From the NCBI GenBank assembly GCA_032173965.1, contig CM063285.1, positions 23,967,660 to 24,031,659 of the forward strand: a stretch of DNA of 64,000 nt. The letters are read 5' to 3'. Origin of the DNA: Sitta carolinensis (Eukaryota > Chordata > Aves > Passeriformes > Sittidae). Of the stretch, positions 53,635 to 64,000 are shown in pieces (the stretch's first letter is position 1; each line of letters starts with the position of its first letter). Under the pieces are notes generated by a model. That model was given only the letters and a program-made list of their open reading frames with translations, had not been told where the DNA came from and made no database searches. The position numbers and the translations under genes are program-made.

Positions 53635-55296
53635 TTTTTAATATAAGTAATCTTATTTCTCCTACTGTTACATCAATATATTCTTCTACAATATCTTCTA
53701 TCTTTATTTTTTTTTTTTACTAGGGACCTAATAATTCCTTCATAGGTAGAAATCTCTCAAGAAATGTAGATGATTTTGGCCTAAGGTGTCTTCTTCCCCT
53801 TCATTTGAAAGGCAACATAATAAATTCCGAAAACAGAATTGACATTCTTTGTAACAAGTGCTGTTTATGCACATCTGTCAAAATAGCAAACCTACTGCTT
53901 TAGATTTAAGAAGATAAACATGAGTTAGCTATATTACTCCATTCCTGCCTCTTTTAATCACAGAAGAGACACAGATTAATTATTCCTTATTTTTGGTACA
54001 CTATTTCTAGGCAACAAGAAAATCCATTCATGTTTGTAAATATTCTAACTTTATGAAGTTTCTTTTTAAAAATATTCTGCAGTTTTAGTGAGATGCTTTA
54101 CAACATATTTCAAGTATAACTGATTCATTTATGAGAATTTGGAAAAAAATATTTAAGTGTCTTATTCCCATAGTCTTGCATAAAGCAATTCCTGGTGTGA
54201 AGAAAGATGTACTATGTACAAGCAAATGTAAAATTTTTTAAATCAGTGTCCTTTAACACTACAAAGCAATACAGAACAGACGTTAGTCTTGTTCTTGAGT
54301 TGTTTACCTACTGCAGTTTTTAACTCTAGAAAACAATGACAAATTATGCTAATGAATGGAAGAAATTAAAATAATCCTTGCTACATTTGGGTCTAAAACT
54401 ATTGCTGTTCTTGAATGTGTTTGAAAACACTAGCCAAAGTGCTTGCTTATCTGCAAACCTCATCTTGTGTTTTTGTATTGGCAGTTTGATATTAATGGCA
54501 AGAAACAAGTTTTGTGCTACAAACTGTAATAAAACATGAACATGGCATTGAGGTGTACAATAGGCCAAATTCAGATGCGTGCATCTAGTCAGTGTGTTAT
54601 TTACAGAACCTTGCAACATAGTTCCTGGTTGTACTTTTTTTCATTGAAGGAAAGTTAAAGATGTTTTTAGTGAGTGATAATATGGGTGCCAGCTGTGAAT
54701 GTAAGGGTGTGAAAAGTAAAATAGGTTGATGGTGTCAGTTATGCTGGAGCTCTTTTTTTTTGTGTGTACTTCTGAAATACAGGTGATTAAACTCTGAAGG
54801 AAATTGATGATTATTACTTCTGAATTGAATTGATTATTTCTGTAGAGTCTTGTAAGTGTTGCTAGTTCAGGTAATTTAACTGAATTTAGAACTTCAGCAA
54901 GAACAGTGAGCTAATTCCTTTTTTCTTTTCTGATGTTCCATATTAATTTTAGGTTTTTTAAGTGCTATTTCAGCTTTGTTTTCTTCATGGAGTGGACATG
55001 GAGTTAAGCTGTACCTAATAAATGCTGGGGTTTTTTTTAAATGCTATGCCTTGATTATGAATGAAATAACAGTTATAAAAATTCAATTTAAAGACAATTT
55101 CCTTTATTTCAGTGGTGTTGAGTTTGGGAACCCTTTGAAGAAGTCTGAAGTTCTGAAACATATATGCATGTATTAAATAGTAAACTATTCTAGCTCACTT
55201 GAGCATGCCTCTTCTGTGGCATGCCAGTTCTCTCCTTTAATTGAGTTACATAAATGCACTGTGTGGGGAAACACATTAAGGCTTTAAGCAAGACAA

Positions 55297-55665
55297 TTCA
55301 CAGAACCACAAAATGGGAAGGGCCCAGGCAGGGTCATCCCAGAGCAAAGGTTTGTGTCCAGACAGCTCTTAAATATCTCCATTGAGGGAGACTCCACAAC
55401 CTCTCTAGGTAATCTATTCCAGTGCTTGATCACCCGCACAGTAAAGTTTTTCTTCCTCCTATTTAGATTGAACTTCCTGTGCATCAGTTTCTGCCCATTG
55501 CCTCTTGTCCCATTCCTTGGCACCACTGAACAGAGCCAGGCTCCATCCTCTTGGCACCCTCCCAGCAGACACTGACAGACATTGGTGAGGTGACCCCTCA
55601 GCTCTCCCTTCTTGAGGCTGAACAGGCCCAGATGTCTCAGCACTTGCTTTTCTCCACCATGAGAA
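55297..55665 (-). mobile_element. CR1 non-LTR retrotransposon, 3' end (minus orientation)
   Basis: About 370 bp of CR1 have their sense strand on minus. Read on that strand, an open stretch at 55284-55643 encodes the typical CR1 reverse-transcriptase C-terminus, including HWNRLPREVVESPSMEIFK. On the plus strand the reverse complement shows GAGACTCCACAACCTCTCT and ACAGTAAAGTTTTTCTTCCT. The frame is still open for more than 100 codons, so this copy is younger than those at 21.2, 31.0 and 34.2 kb. It is 5'-truncated and cannot encode a complete protein. Confidence 0.92.
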
Positions 55666-55698
55666 ATAATACTGAAGAGTAATCAGCCTCTTTTTTGA

Positions 55699-56807
55699 TG
55701 TTCTCTTTTATATTTGTATTTGGGTTTGAGTGGCTTGTTTGTGGTAGTGGGAGTGGCTACAGGAACATTTTCTGGAAGAAGCTGACTGAAGTTTCTCCCA
55801 GGTTTAACAGAGCAAATGCCAGCCAGCTCCAAAATGGACATGCCACTGGCCAAGGCTTAGGTTATCAGTTTTGGTGCTAGCATTTGGTGCTAGCTAGTTT
55901 GATATTACTCTGGGAGTAATAGATTTAAGTAACTGCAAGAGCAATTTCAGCCAGAGTAAAGAGAAGTGACAATATATGAGAGAAAAAGTTCTGCAGACAT
56001 CCAGGTCAGGGAATAAAGAAGGGCAGGAGGTGATCCAGGTGCCAGAGCTGAAGATTCCCTTGCAGATCATGATGCAGATCATGGTTCCCCTGCAGCCTAT
56101 GGAGGCCCATGGGGGAGCAGAGATGTACCAAAAGGAGCCCCACCATAAAGGGAACGGTAAAGGGTGCTGTAACACAGTGGGGAGATGGTCCTATCAGGAC
56201 CCATGGAGAGAGGAACCCACACTGGAGCAGGTTTGCTGGCAGGACTTGTGACCCTGTGGGGGACACACACTGGTGCAGCCTGTCCCCAGAGAACTGCATC
56301 CCATGCATGGGACTCATGCTAGAGCAGTTTCTGAAGAGAAGGACTCAGGCTGGGGAAGTTGGTAGAGGTGTGACTCCCATGGGAGAGACCACACAGTGGA
56401 ATGGGTTAAGTGTGAGAAGTCCTCCCCATGACCAGGAAGGAGTGAGTGGCTGAGCCAAAGCTGATTATGTAGCCTCCATTCCTTGTCTCCCTGTGCCATT
56501 TATGGAGAGGATGTAGAGAAAATAAGGACTGAAGCTGAATCTGGGAAGGGAGAACTGGGGAGAAGGTGTTTTAAGATTTGGTTTTATTTTCTTATTATCC
56601 TACTGTGGTTTGCTTGGTAATAAATTAATTTTTTTTTTCAAATTGAATTAAAATTTCATTTTCCTCATGACAGTAATTGGTGAGTGATTTCTCCTGGTCC
56701 TTACCTTGATCATGAGCTTTTAATTATGTTTTCTCTGCCCTTTTCAGCTGAGGAGGGAAGTGACAGAGTTTTTGATGGGCGCCTGGTGTCCAGTCAGGGT
56801 CAACCCA
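55699..56807 (+). mobile_element. ERVL-type solo LTR (TguLTR5-like), nearly complete
   Basis: A 1.1-kb block is more GC-rich than its surroundings and follows an avian ERVL LTR in order. Near the start is GTGGTAGTGGGAGTGGCTAC, then CCAGCTCCAAAATGGACATG. Imperfect internal repeats of the GGAGCAG/CCCATGGAGG type fill about 56040-56380. Then come AAGGTGTTTTAAGATTTGG, a polyadenylation-type TAATAAATTAA at about 56619-56630, and the terminal GTGTCCAGTCAGGGTCAACC. Candidate termini are TGTT at 55699 and CCCA at 56807. No retroviral genes flank it, so it is a solo LTR. Its apparent reading frames (for example 56109-56453) are by-products of the repeats. No clear target duplication was found, so the exact ends may be off by a few bases. 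Confidence 0.88.
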
Positions 56808-58597
56808 ATATTCTTTAAATAGAACTGAGTTGCTTCAGGACCAAGGTCAGAATCTCTGACAAGGAGTTTAACAGTTACCTTGCCATGTGTTACAAAAGCA
56901 GTGGTTGCCTGGCTGGAACCCAGAAGTAGCCAAGCAAGCATAGTGAATGCAGAAGGAAATGGAGTAATGAGATTCATGATAATGACCTGGAAATCTGATT
57001 TTCCGTCTTTGTGTAAGACTCTGAAAATGCAGGGGCTAATTAAAATACTTAGATTAAGCCATGAGAAATCAAAGAGATGCAAAGTGGCTCATTTCTGGGT
57101 CTCTGATGAATCAGCTCTGGGATGCTATAAAATGCTATTCTGCACTGTTTTTCTGCATGGCTTTAGGGTACTAGTAGTTGTCAAGGAGAATTGAAGTGGA
57201 GTGATTGATGTGTTAAGGTAAAAAGTCAGTGATGTAATCTTCATCCCAGAAGGCATGTTGTTCTGTGGTATATTGCCTGTTTTACAGGGAAAGGCTTAGA
57301 CTAGATTGATTATGTATGAGAAAGAGTAAGCTAGAAGAATTAGCCTAGAGAATATAGTATTCATCTAGACAGTTTCCTTCTTAAATTGAACACAAAATTT
57401 GTGCAAGTGATGATAATGAAAAGCAAATAACCATAGGGTGAAACATAAGGAATTTATTGTGTGGAAACAAGAAGAAATAAACTGTCTTTGTAATTATTGC
57501 AGTAGGAGCGTGTGTTTGCAGCTATATATAGATCTATCTAATACTTGTCTCTGTTCTATTGGGCAACTTCTAGGGAACACTATTGGATAAGGTGGCATCT
57601 AGAAAAAAACATCAAGCTGGTATTGTTGCTTTCATGTTGTATATTTTACCATTTTAACTCTAATTTAGTAGTTTATATGGGTTATGTCCTGGATATATGC
57701 AAAGACATCTAATGCAGCATCATGATTTTCATCCTGTGTTCTTTGAGTTCTTGAGGCTAGCTGGCTGTGTTCCAAGATGCATTTGGGAGATAAGAGAGAA
57801 AAACCTGGTATTGGAAATAAAAAAATGGAGAATAATACATCTCATTGATTCCTATGTTGATTACATTGTTTCTTTCTGTTTATGTCAGTGGGCTTCTGTT
57901 AGAAAAAGTGTCTTAGTTTTAGGCTGAAAGCTAGTGAGTGATGGTTGCTTTTGATAAGTTGTATTTGCTGTCTGAGTATAGCTAAGAACTGTGGCTTCTG
58001 CTGGTTTAGGAATGGTAGAATTGAGCAAAAAGTCAAGTAGAAGAAAAAATTAAATGTAATTAATTCCTGGGAAACAGATTTAGTTCTGTCTTTTTTGTTG
58101 AGCAATCTGGTGTAAGAAACTTATTTAAATTGGTTGTGTCTTAGAGGGAGAGAGGATTTTTATACCTTAATCCTGTTTCCAGCTTTTTTAATTGTCTCTA
58201 AGGTCTGTCTTGGTTTTCTTCTCTTGGTATCGGACATATGTGAGCATATTTAACTCCAAAGTCATTCTTGTCTGTATGGTGTTTTGATATCATACAGTAA
58301 TTGATATCACCAGTGTAATAAACTAACTTTATTTTTTTCTGTTTTAAAATAATTTTTCAACCAGGAAGCCAACAATATCTTATCTAATTGAGCAGAATGA
58401 ACCTAGCCTCCTTAAAATTCCTGTTGGTTTGTGTGACAGTCTCATACCAAAGCATCTCATTCACTAGTTTGCAGAGAAGCACCTCTAGCCAGCTGGAATG
58501 CTAACCCAGCAGATAAGATTAGGCATTTGAGAAACTTCATGCCAAGTGAGCATCACTGCTGTTGGTATCCAGCAATATTCCACAGGCACAGAACGTC

Positions 58598-58625
58598 TTA
58601 TGTTAACATCTTATCGTTAACATAA
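58598..58625. repeat. 10-bp inverted repeat with GTTAAC cores
   Basis: TTATGTTAAC (58598-58607) and GTTAACATAA (58616-58625) flank an 8-nt loop. Pairing is perfect. Confidence 0.6.
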
Positions 58626-60033
58626 TATGAGCTGAGAAAAGAGATTTGCTGTGGGAATGTTCTCAGGTGGGCCTCAAGATTTGCATACATTTGTTCTTGT
58701 TTAGTGTTTTAAACTTGTACATGGTTCCCTGGTGCTCTGATCAGATCTCTTGCCTTGCCAGCAGATTATCACACAGCAATTGAATACATTCAGTTTATGG
58801 TGTCTCAAAGCACATGTTAACGACTCCAGTGTTTGAACAGTAAGACAAATGTTTGTTGGCTGTGGAACGAAAGGAAAACAAGATATGTGTAAAGTGGGGT
58901 ATACTCTAGTGGTACAACATAAACAATTGATAATGAGAAAAGTTTAAATTGTTTTTGCACAATTTGTTGTAGAAGTTTAGTGTCTTCCCCTTATGCTTAT
59001 ATTCGATTATTGTTGGATAGCCACTGTCTTGGGAATACAGCTCTGACCAAGTATTCCTCTGTTCCCTGTTTTAATGGCCACTGCAATATTAACTTCTGTT
59101 TTAAGCTCTTTTCTGTGGATATTGCAAGCCTTAAGAGAAATATTTTCGGTGGGCATGTCTCAGGTAGGTCAAGAAGTACAGGAACTAAGGGAGGACCTAC
59201 ATTTTTCTTAAACCTATGCTGAGCACAATTAAGACATTTGGAGATATTTTACTTGCAGTTTATAATACCTTGAGGGTCACTTAACTGCTCTTACAGTTGG
59301 TATGTAAGTCCCATGTTTCAGAAAAATGTTAACCGTGTAAATGGTTTTATACTGATAAAACTGCCCACACTGAAGGGAAGCAATCTTCCAGATGGCTTTC
59401 CTTGACTGTTTAACGCAGGCTAAACACTGGGGTGAATCAATGGAAGGTCAACAATACTAACATGAACTGGAAGGTCTGCAGCTTTGTAGAGAAAATTGTT
59501 TCCCTAACTTGGCGGCCCATGTTCACCTTATATTAGTGATTTATTTCAGATTATGTCTAGCCTCAGTATAAAAGTTAGGCTTGAAAAGAATTTGATAAAT
59601 CATTAAAATAGAAGACTATGACTGAAGATTTAAAATGATAAAGTTATTTTGGTTACAGAACTGTAGTTGAGCACCTAATTTGGTTTTAATAGAATTATTC
59701 AACTATCTGCTTAATCTTTCCATAAATTGAAGAGTGCTACCAAGAGTGACACTTCAGGACACCTTGACAATACTGGTCAGTATACAAGTATTGCATCGTA
59801 GCATAAATTAGATTATAAAGAAAGTAAATAAGAAGAGTTCAATTTGGTGCACTTGATCATTAAACCCAATCATAACTTTTTCATTGTTTTCTCACTGCAA
59901 AAATTATTTTAACACTTGTTTGGGTTTTTTTTCTAACAAGTTGTGCATTGCAGCTAGAATGTAAAATGCATATGGTGGAGATTAACAGGAAGGAGTTATC
60001 CGTGGTAGGAAAAAGGGAGCCAATTATTCAGAA

Positions 60034-60323
60034 TGCTCTCCTAGTTCCCAGTGCCCCAATAAAGGCTTCACCAAAGGCTCTGTTCACTTCTCCCCTTCTT
60101 GCTGGCTCTTCCCCAGTTTTGTTTCTTGATGCTGACAGTCAGTCTGTGATGCAGCCCACCGGAGCCCAGACTAGCTCGTGTCACACCAGTGGCCACACCA
60201 GGTGTGGGGATCAGCCGTGGTTTGGGGTTTTACCAAGGGCTGAACCTTTAGTGCCCCTTGCTCTACAGGGCAGGGTCTGCCAGCCACGTCAGGGGTCAGG
60301 TAAAGGAGAAGGAGGAGGCTCTC
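60034..60323 (-). mobile_element. GC-rich block adjoining LTR candidate, possible internal leader
   Basis: It is GC-rich compared with the intron and directly follows, on the minus strand, the proposed end of the LTR at 60324. It may be the start of the internal region of a truncated provirus or an extension of the LTR. I recognise no retroviral protein or primer-binding site in it. The plus-strand reading frame of 126 codons across it has no familiar domain. Confidence 0.3.
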
Positions 60324-60810
60324 TGTAGGAGGTTCCAGCAGGAGAGGTTTATTGGAGCTGAAGGGGTCACAACAGGAGAGCCCCAGCACTGCTGTGTGCA
60401 GGTTTAAAAACTGTGGCAATTCTGGGGTGGGTACAAATCATAAACCAGTGGGGAAGCATCAGGGCAGGGTGAGGAGAGTCAGGGCACTGGACTGAGGCAA
60501 ATTTCAGAAGGTGAGGAAGAACAGGTCACATGTCCCAGTGGGGTGGCGAGGATAGGGAGCCCCCAGGAACACCTGGGGCAGGGAACACTTGAAGGACTGG
60601 CTTAAGGAGAACAAGGGGCAGGGCAACAGTGATTGATAGTGAAGGGACGAGAATAAAGGCAGTGGTTTACCATAAAGGGTAGCTTAGGGGAGGATACAGC
60701 TTTCAGGGATAAATCAGTTTGGGGTACACATGGGGGAACACCAAAACCAACCATCAACATTAAAACTGTTAATAATAAACCAATAGAATAAGAAAATAAG
60801 AGCTGTAACA
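60324..60810 (-). mobile_element. LTR candidate of an endogenous retrovirus, minus strand
   Basis: Read on minus, the block starts TGTTACAGCT at 60810 and could end CTCCTACA at 60324, giving TG...CA ends and about 490 bp. A TATA-like TTTTTAAAC lies near 60402-60410, and an AATAAA signal is at 60353-60348, about 50 bases downstream. That order is expected for the U3-R part of an LTR. It shares no obvious sequence with the ERVL LTR at 55.7 kb. No target duplication or matching second LTR was seen. Confidence 0.5.
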
Positions 60811-61148
60811 AGTCTGGGACTGTCTTAAGGTGTGATGGACTCTACTATTTTTTAGTATCAGGCACAAATTTTTCCCAGGATGACAATGAATTATTTGTGT
60901 GTTTTCAGTGTTCCTAATTGCTACTTCTGCAGTCTTTCCTCAGTATTGTCTGGGGTGATTTAAGCTGACTGTATGTTATGACTGAAGCAAGAAAGTGAAA
61001 AAGTAAAGGAGAAAAAGGCATAAAGAATTCTTGACATTGCTTAACTTTCATCTCAGACCATTATGGTTACTTAAAACATCTTAACTTTTAAAGCACATAC
61101 TTTTATAGCAATTTATTATATTTATTGGATGACATGGTATATTTTATA

Positions 61149-61186
61149 TTCATATTATATTGTAATCTTCATATTATACTGTAACT
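61149..61186 (+). repeat. 19-bp tandem duplication
   Basis: Two adjacent 19-bp units start TTCATATTATA and differ at two or three positions. Confidence 0.65.
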
Positions 61187-61931
61187 TGTAATGTACTGCT
61201 CTTTTGAACACTGAGCAAGAAACTATACAGCATTTACCAGACTTCTAAAATGCAGATCAAGTATAATTTCTGCATTAAATGTGGTCACATGTCTGGAGTA
61301 TGCTGCTATGGCATTGAACAACCCATTTGCCTTGGGATATGAATAAAATGTTGATTTAGCTGTGCAGACACTGGAGTCTTTTGCTGTTAACCTGTTTTGC
61401 CTCCCTTTCATCAAAGTTATATTCTCTTTGCAGTTTCTTCTAAAACTTTGTCCTTATATCCAAGAATATCCTCATTTTGTTTTTTGGTTGGGATTGTTTG
61501 TATATAAATTAATCTGTAACGATGTTACAATGATGCATGTGGAAATGGAGTGCTAAGACCTTCTGACTGTACCAAGTTAGAGAAGAAAGTATTTTTATGA
61601 ATAAAAGTTTTATTCCTTCCTGCTCCTATCTGCTCCTTAACCACTGCTTCAATAATGCTAGAGTTTGAGGCAGTCTTTAACTTGTGTGTTTGCGTAAGTG
61701 TTGTGGCAACTAAGCAGGGTGTGTAGGCAGAATTAAAACAGATAATTTTAGCAGATGTCTGTATTCAGCACAGTTGTCTTGCCTACCCTCTGACTTAGTT
61801 AAGCCTAATTGCTCTTCTATGTCAGAATTGATTCTTATTCTAGTCATTAACTCAAATTTGGCTTTTAATGTTTTTAAAGAAATTATCTACTGCAAGGTAG
61901 AGAACAGCATCTGTATTCATCTTAAATTTTT

Positions 61932-61955
61932 TGAGACAATTTGAGACAATTTGTG
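61932..61955 (+). repeat. 11-bp tandem duplication
   Basis: TTTGAGACAAT occurs twice in succession in AT-rich DNA. Confidence 0.6.
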
Positions 61956-62047
61956 TTCTAGGTAGTTCTTAACTACCAGTTAATAACAGCAGCAAAATTC
62001 TCTCAGTTCCTTCAGAAAATGCAGAAATTATAACACAAGGAAAACAA

Positions 62048-62072
62048 TTTTTTTTTTTTTTTTTTTTTTTTT
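62048..62072 (+). repeat. T25 homopolymer
   Basis: Twenty-five T residues follow AAAACAA. On the minus strand it would be a poly(A) tract, but no gene-like sequence or AATAAA precedes it there. Confidence 0.9.
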
Positions 62073-64000
62073 GTGAAACTTACTGTTAAGCTATTGCTGA
62101 GATTACATTACATTTTAAATATTTCTTCAAAATGTTTTTGGATTCACTCAAGTACCAAGCAAGTGAACAGATGCACATCCTGGAGCAGCAAGGTAAAATA
62201 AAAGAAAGAAATGCCAATGGCCCCTTTAGGGCTGAGTTTCTTCAGGTATCATTTTATCTTGTCATATGATTTTGCAGTCAGCTGCAGGCTCTCTGAAGCA
62301 AGAACTATTTTGAGATGTGCTTCTCTGTATGTGTAGCATGGTTCTTGTCTCAGCTGATGCATGCAGGAATTACTACAAAGCACATTGAAAATAAAAAGAA
62401 ATTGATTGCCTCATAAACAATTAATATTAATTGTGTCTTTTAAAGGTAACTAGTAGCAGTACCTCAAATATTAAACAATGCCTCAGTCTGAATGAAGGTT
62501 GCCATTATGTGAGGTAGGTATGCTTTTCTCTTCATGAATTATTTAATTCCTTTCTCATTTTGTGTAACAGGTGGTACTTTGTTGGAAGTGCTTATAGTTT
62601 TCTTTGGAAATAGCTTGCAAATTTTTCTAACACTATGTATTCCCAAAACTATAGTGTTCCAAGTAAGCAATGATCACTTAAAGCAGTAAACTGTTCCTGT
62701 TTCATGCTAATGTGCATTATTCATCCCACACTCTTGTGTGGGTTCCTAAAATTTCCTTCTAGAGCATGAATGTCAGTGTGTATGCCATCAGTCTTAGTAC
62801 TTCTTGGAGCACTTTTGTTAGAATTAGATCATAGTTTGGAAACTTCATTTAATTTCAATTCCCCATTCAGCTATGTACAGAGATTAGTTCCTGGACTCCT
62901 TAGATCAGTGAGTTTTGCTCATTTTGTCTTGTCATTTCCTAGGATTAATCATCATGACCCAGGCAGCCAAATTTATTCCAGTTATGAAACATGAGTTAAA
63001 CTTAATTTTTGGAGGTGAAAATCAGTAGTGTGTATCAAAGTATCATGCCACCTCCCTCCCTAGTTAGCAGTTTTGTTTGCACTGTGGAGATGACAACCAA
63101 AAGTGCTAATGCAAATTGCTTTCTTTATGATATGAAACTGGGAGAAAATGACTTTATTTTTGATGTGAAACTGTGACAAATAAAGAGTGGAAACATAGTA
63201 TCACATTGGTGACATTTTGCAAGAGACCTTGGAGAAACTTCTGTGTGCTTGAAAAATAAGAGCTGCTTAAACCTACTGGTGAACTTACCCAGAAAGGAAA
63301 AACGGAAGAAAGCAGGCAGCTCTCTTCAAAACTGAACTACAATTGCATTTAAAAAAAATGGTGCTAGGAAGTGCAGTTTATAACTAGTATCCCTTTTCTT
63401 TGATAAAGAATACAGTAGATAATAAAACCAGAATTTTAACATGTTGTGTGTTTATATTTTTTTACTATTTTTACATCTGTCCTTGCATAGAGAGCATTTT
63501 CATGATAAATACACCATATGCACACATTATTTTTACTATATGAACCTCTTAGGTCTGTAACATTTTTCTCAGTGTTTTATGTGTCCCTAGGTCCACTTAG
63601 AAGTGTTTGTGTTCCTACTTGACCTCTTATTTATTGAGACATAAACTAAATCTGTGGGCAGCAAACTTTTCTCTTTAAATAGTTATGTTAGGATTTTTAC
63701 TGTTTTTAAAAGTGTTTTTGATTGTGAAAGTAGCAATATCTTTATGGGTATTCATAATGATTTTATTTTTGTAATTTATATATGTCTTTGTGTATATTAA
63801 ATAAGCTTGTTATCTCATGTTAATTGATTTTAAAGTGCATTATCATCTGCATGCATTAGGTTCTAATGGAAAACAAAGTAAACAACCCTTTTGCCCTACA
63901 CACTCCCCTTATAGTTTTTTTATCTTCTGTAAATCTTGAATATGCCAATTTAAGACCTGCCAGGTCTGATTGGAATGCCTGAACACAGCTGAGTATTTTC

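Larger units (their letters stand above)
43644..64000 (+). other. GALNTL6: GALNTL6 intron, 5' part (at least 20.4 kb)
   Basis: It begins with a strong donor (GAG|GTAAGG). I found no exon encoding the next expected segment (residues continuing EHLKDKL and leading to the DSH motif), so the intron seems to run past the window end. Contents are a 26-bp direct repeat at 53383-53455, a G-quadruplex tract at 53582-53634, a CR1 at about 55297-55665, an ERVL solo LTR at 55699-56807, an inverted repeat at 58598-58625, a minus-strand LTR candidate at 60324-60810, a 19-bp tandem at 61149-61186 and a T25 run at 62048-62072. Nothing recognisable was seen between 43.7 and 53.3 kb or after 62.1 kb. Confidence 0.85.

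Noticed and set aside
55284..55643. 119-codon minus-strand reading frame
   Set aside because: It is the C-terminal reverse-transcriptase remnant of a CR1 element, not a host gene.
56006..56453. Overlapping reading frames of 90-114 codons on both strands
   Set aside because: They lie inside the ERVL LTR and reflect its GC-rich internal repeats; no domain is recognisable.
59948..60419. 126-codon plus-strand frame and 82-codon minus-strand frame
   Set aside because: They overlap the LTR candidate and its flank, and the composition explains the open frames.
62048..62072. Possible poly(A) tail of a processed pseudogene on the minus strand
   Set aside because: No AATAAA or gene-like sequence lies upstream on that strand, and retrocopied mRNAs are rare in birds.
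1..64000. Search for CRISPR arrays, operons, rRNA or tRNA genes
   Set aside because: No regularly spaced repeats, tRNA-like cloverleaf or rRNA motif was seen; the sequence is vertebrate intronic DNA.

Overview
The window reads as vertebrate nuclear DNA, almost certainly from a bird. It is AT-rich and CpG-poor, has no long open reading frames, and carries avian repeats: 3' ends of CR1 non-LTR retrotransposons and ERVL-type LTRs of a kind common in Neoaves (TguLTR5-like, recognised from memory, not from a database search). A neoavian, possibly passerine, source is likely, but the species cannot be fixed from the sequence alone.

The only protein-coding content I can support is an internal piece of one plus-strand gene, GALNTL6 (polypeptide N-acetylgalactosaminyltransferase-like 6, glycosyltransferase family 27). 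Three coding exons are visible at 6629-6737, 26593-26731 and 43477-43643. All have AG acceptors and GT donors, and their phases join exactly: exon 1 ends with one base of a Gly codon, exon 2 ends with two bases of an Asn codon, exon 3 ends with one base of the next codon. Spliced, they give about 138 residues covering the end of the luminal stem and the start of the catalytic GT-A domain. The start codon and transmembrane anchor lie upstream of the window. The DxH metal site, the rest of the catalytic domain and the ricin-type lectin domain lie downstream.

Layout: 1-6628 is intron, with a nested hairpin and a G-rich tract. Exon 1 follows, preceded by a short hairpin and a TATG/TTTG microsatellite. 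6738-26592 is intron (an ERVL LTR 3' fragment at 15.5 kb, an old CR1 at 21.2 kb, a triple GATTAATT cluster at 19.0 kb, AT microsatellites). Exon 2 follows. 26732-43476 is intron (an LTR 5' fragment at 29.0 kb, a CR1 3' end at 31.0-31.5 kb, a CR1 reverse-transcriptase fragment at 34.2 kb, T/G-rich and palindromic tracts at 41.6-41.9 kb). Exon 3 follows and is much richer in CpG than its surroundings. 43644-64000 is intron (a 26-bp direct repeat and a strong G-quadruplex motif at 53.4-53.6 kb, a CR1 next to a near-complete ERVL solo LTR at 55.3-56.8 kb, and a second, unrelated minus-strand LTR candidate at 60.3-60.8 kb).

I found no operon, CRISPR array, RNA gene or new gene system. The notable points are structural: repeat history, possible secondary structures, and the base composition of exon 3.
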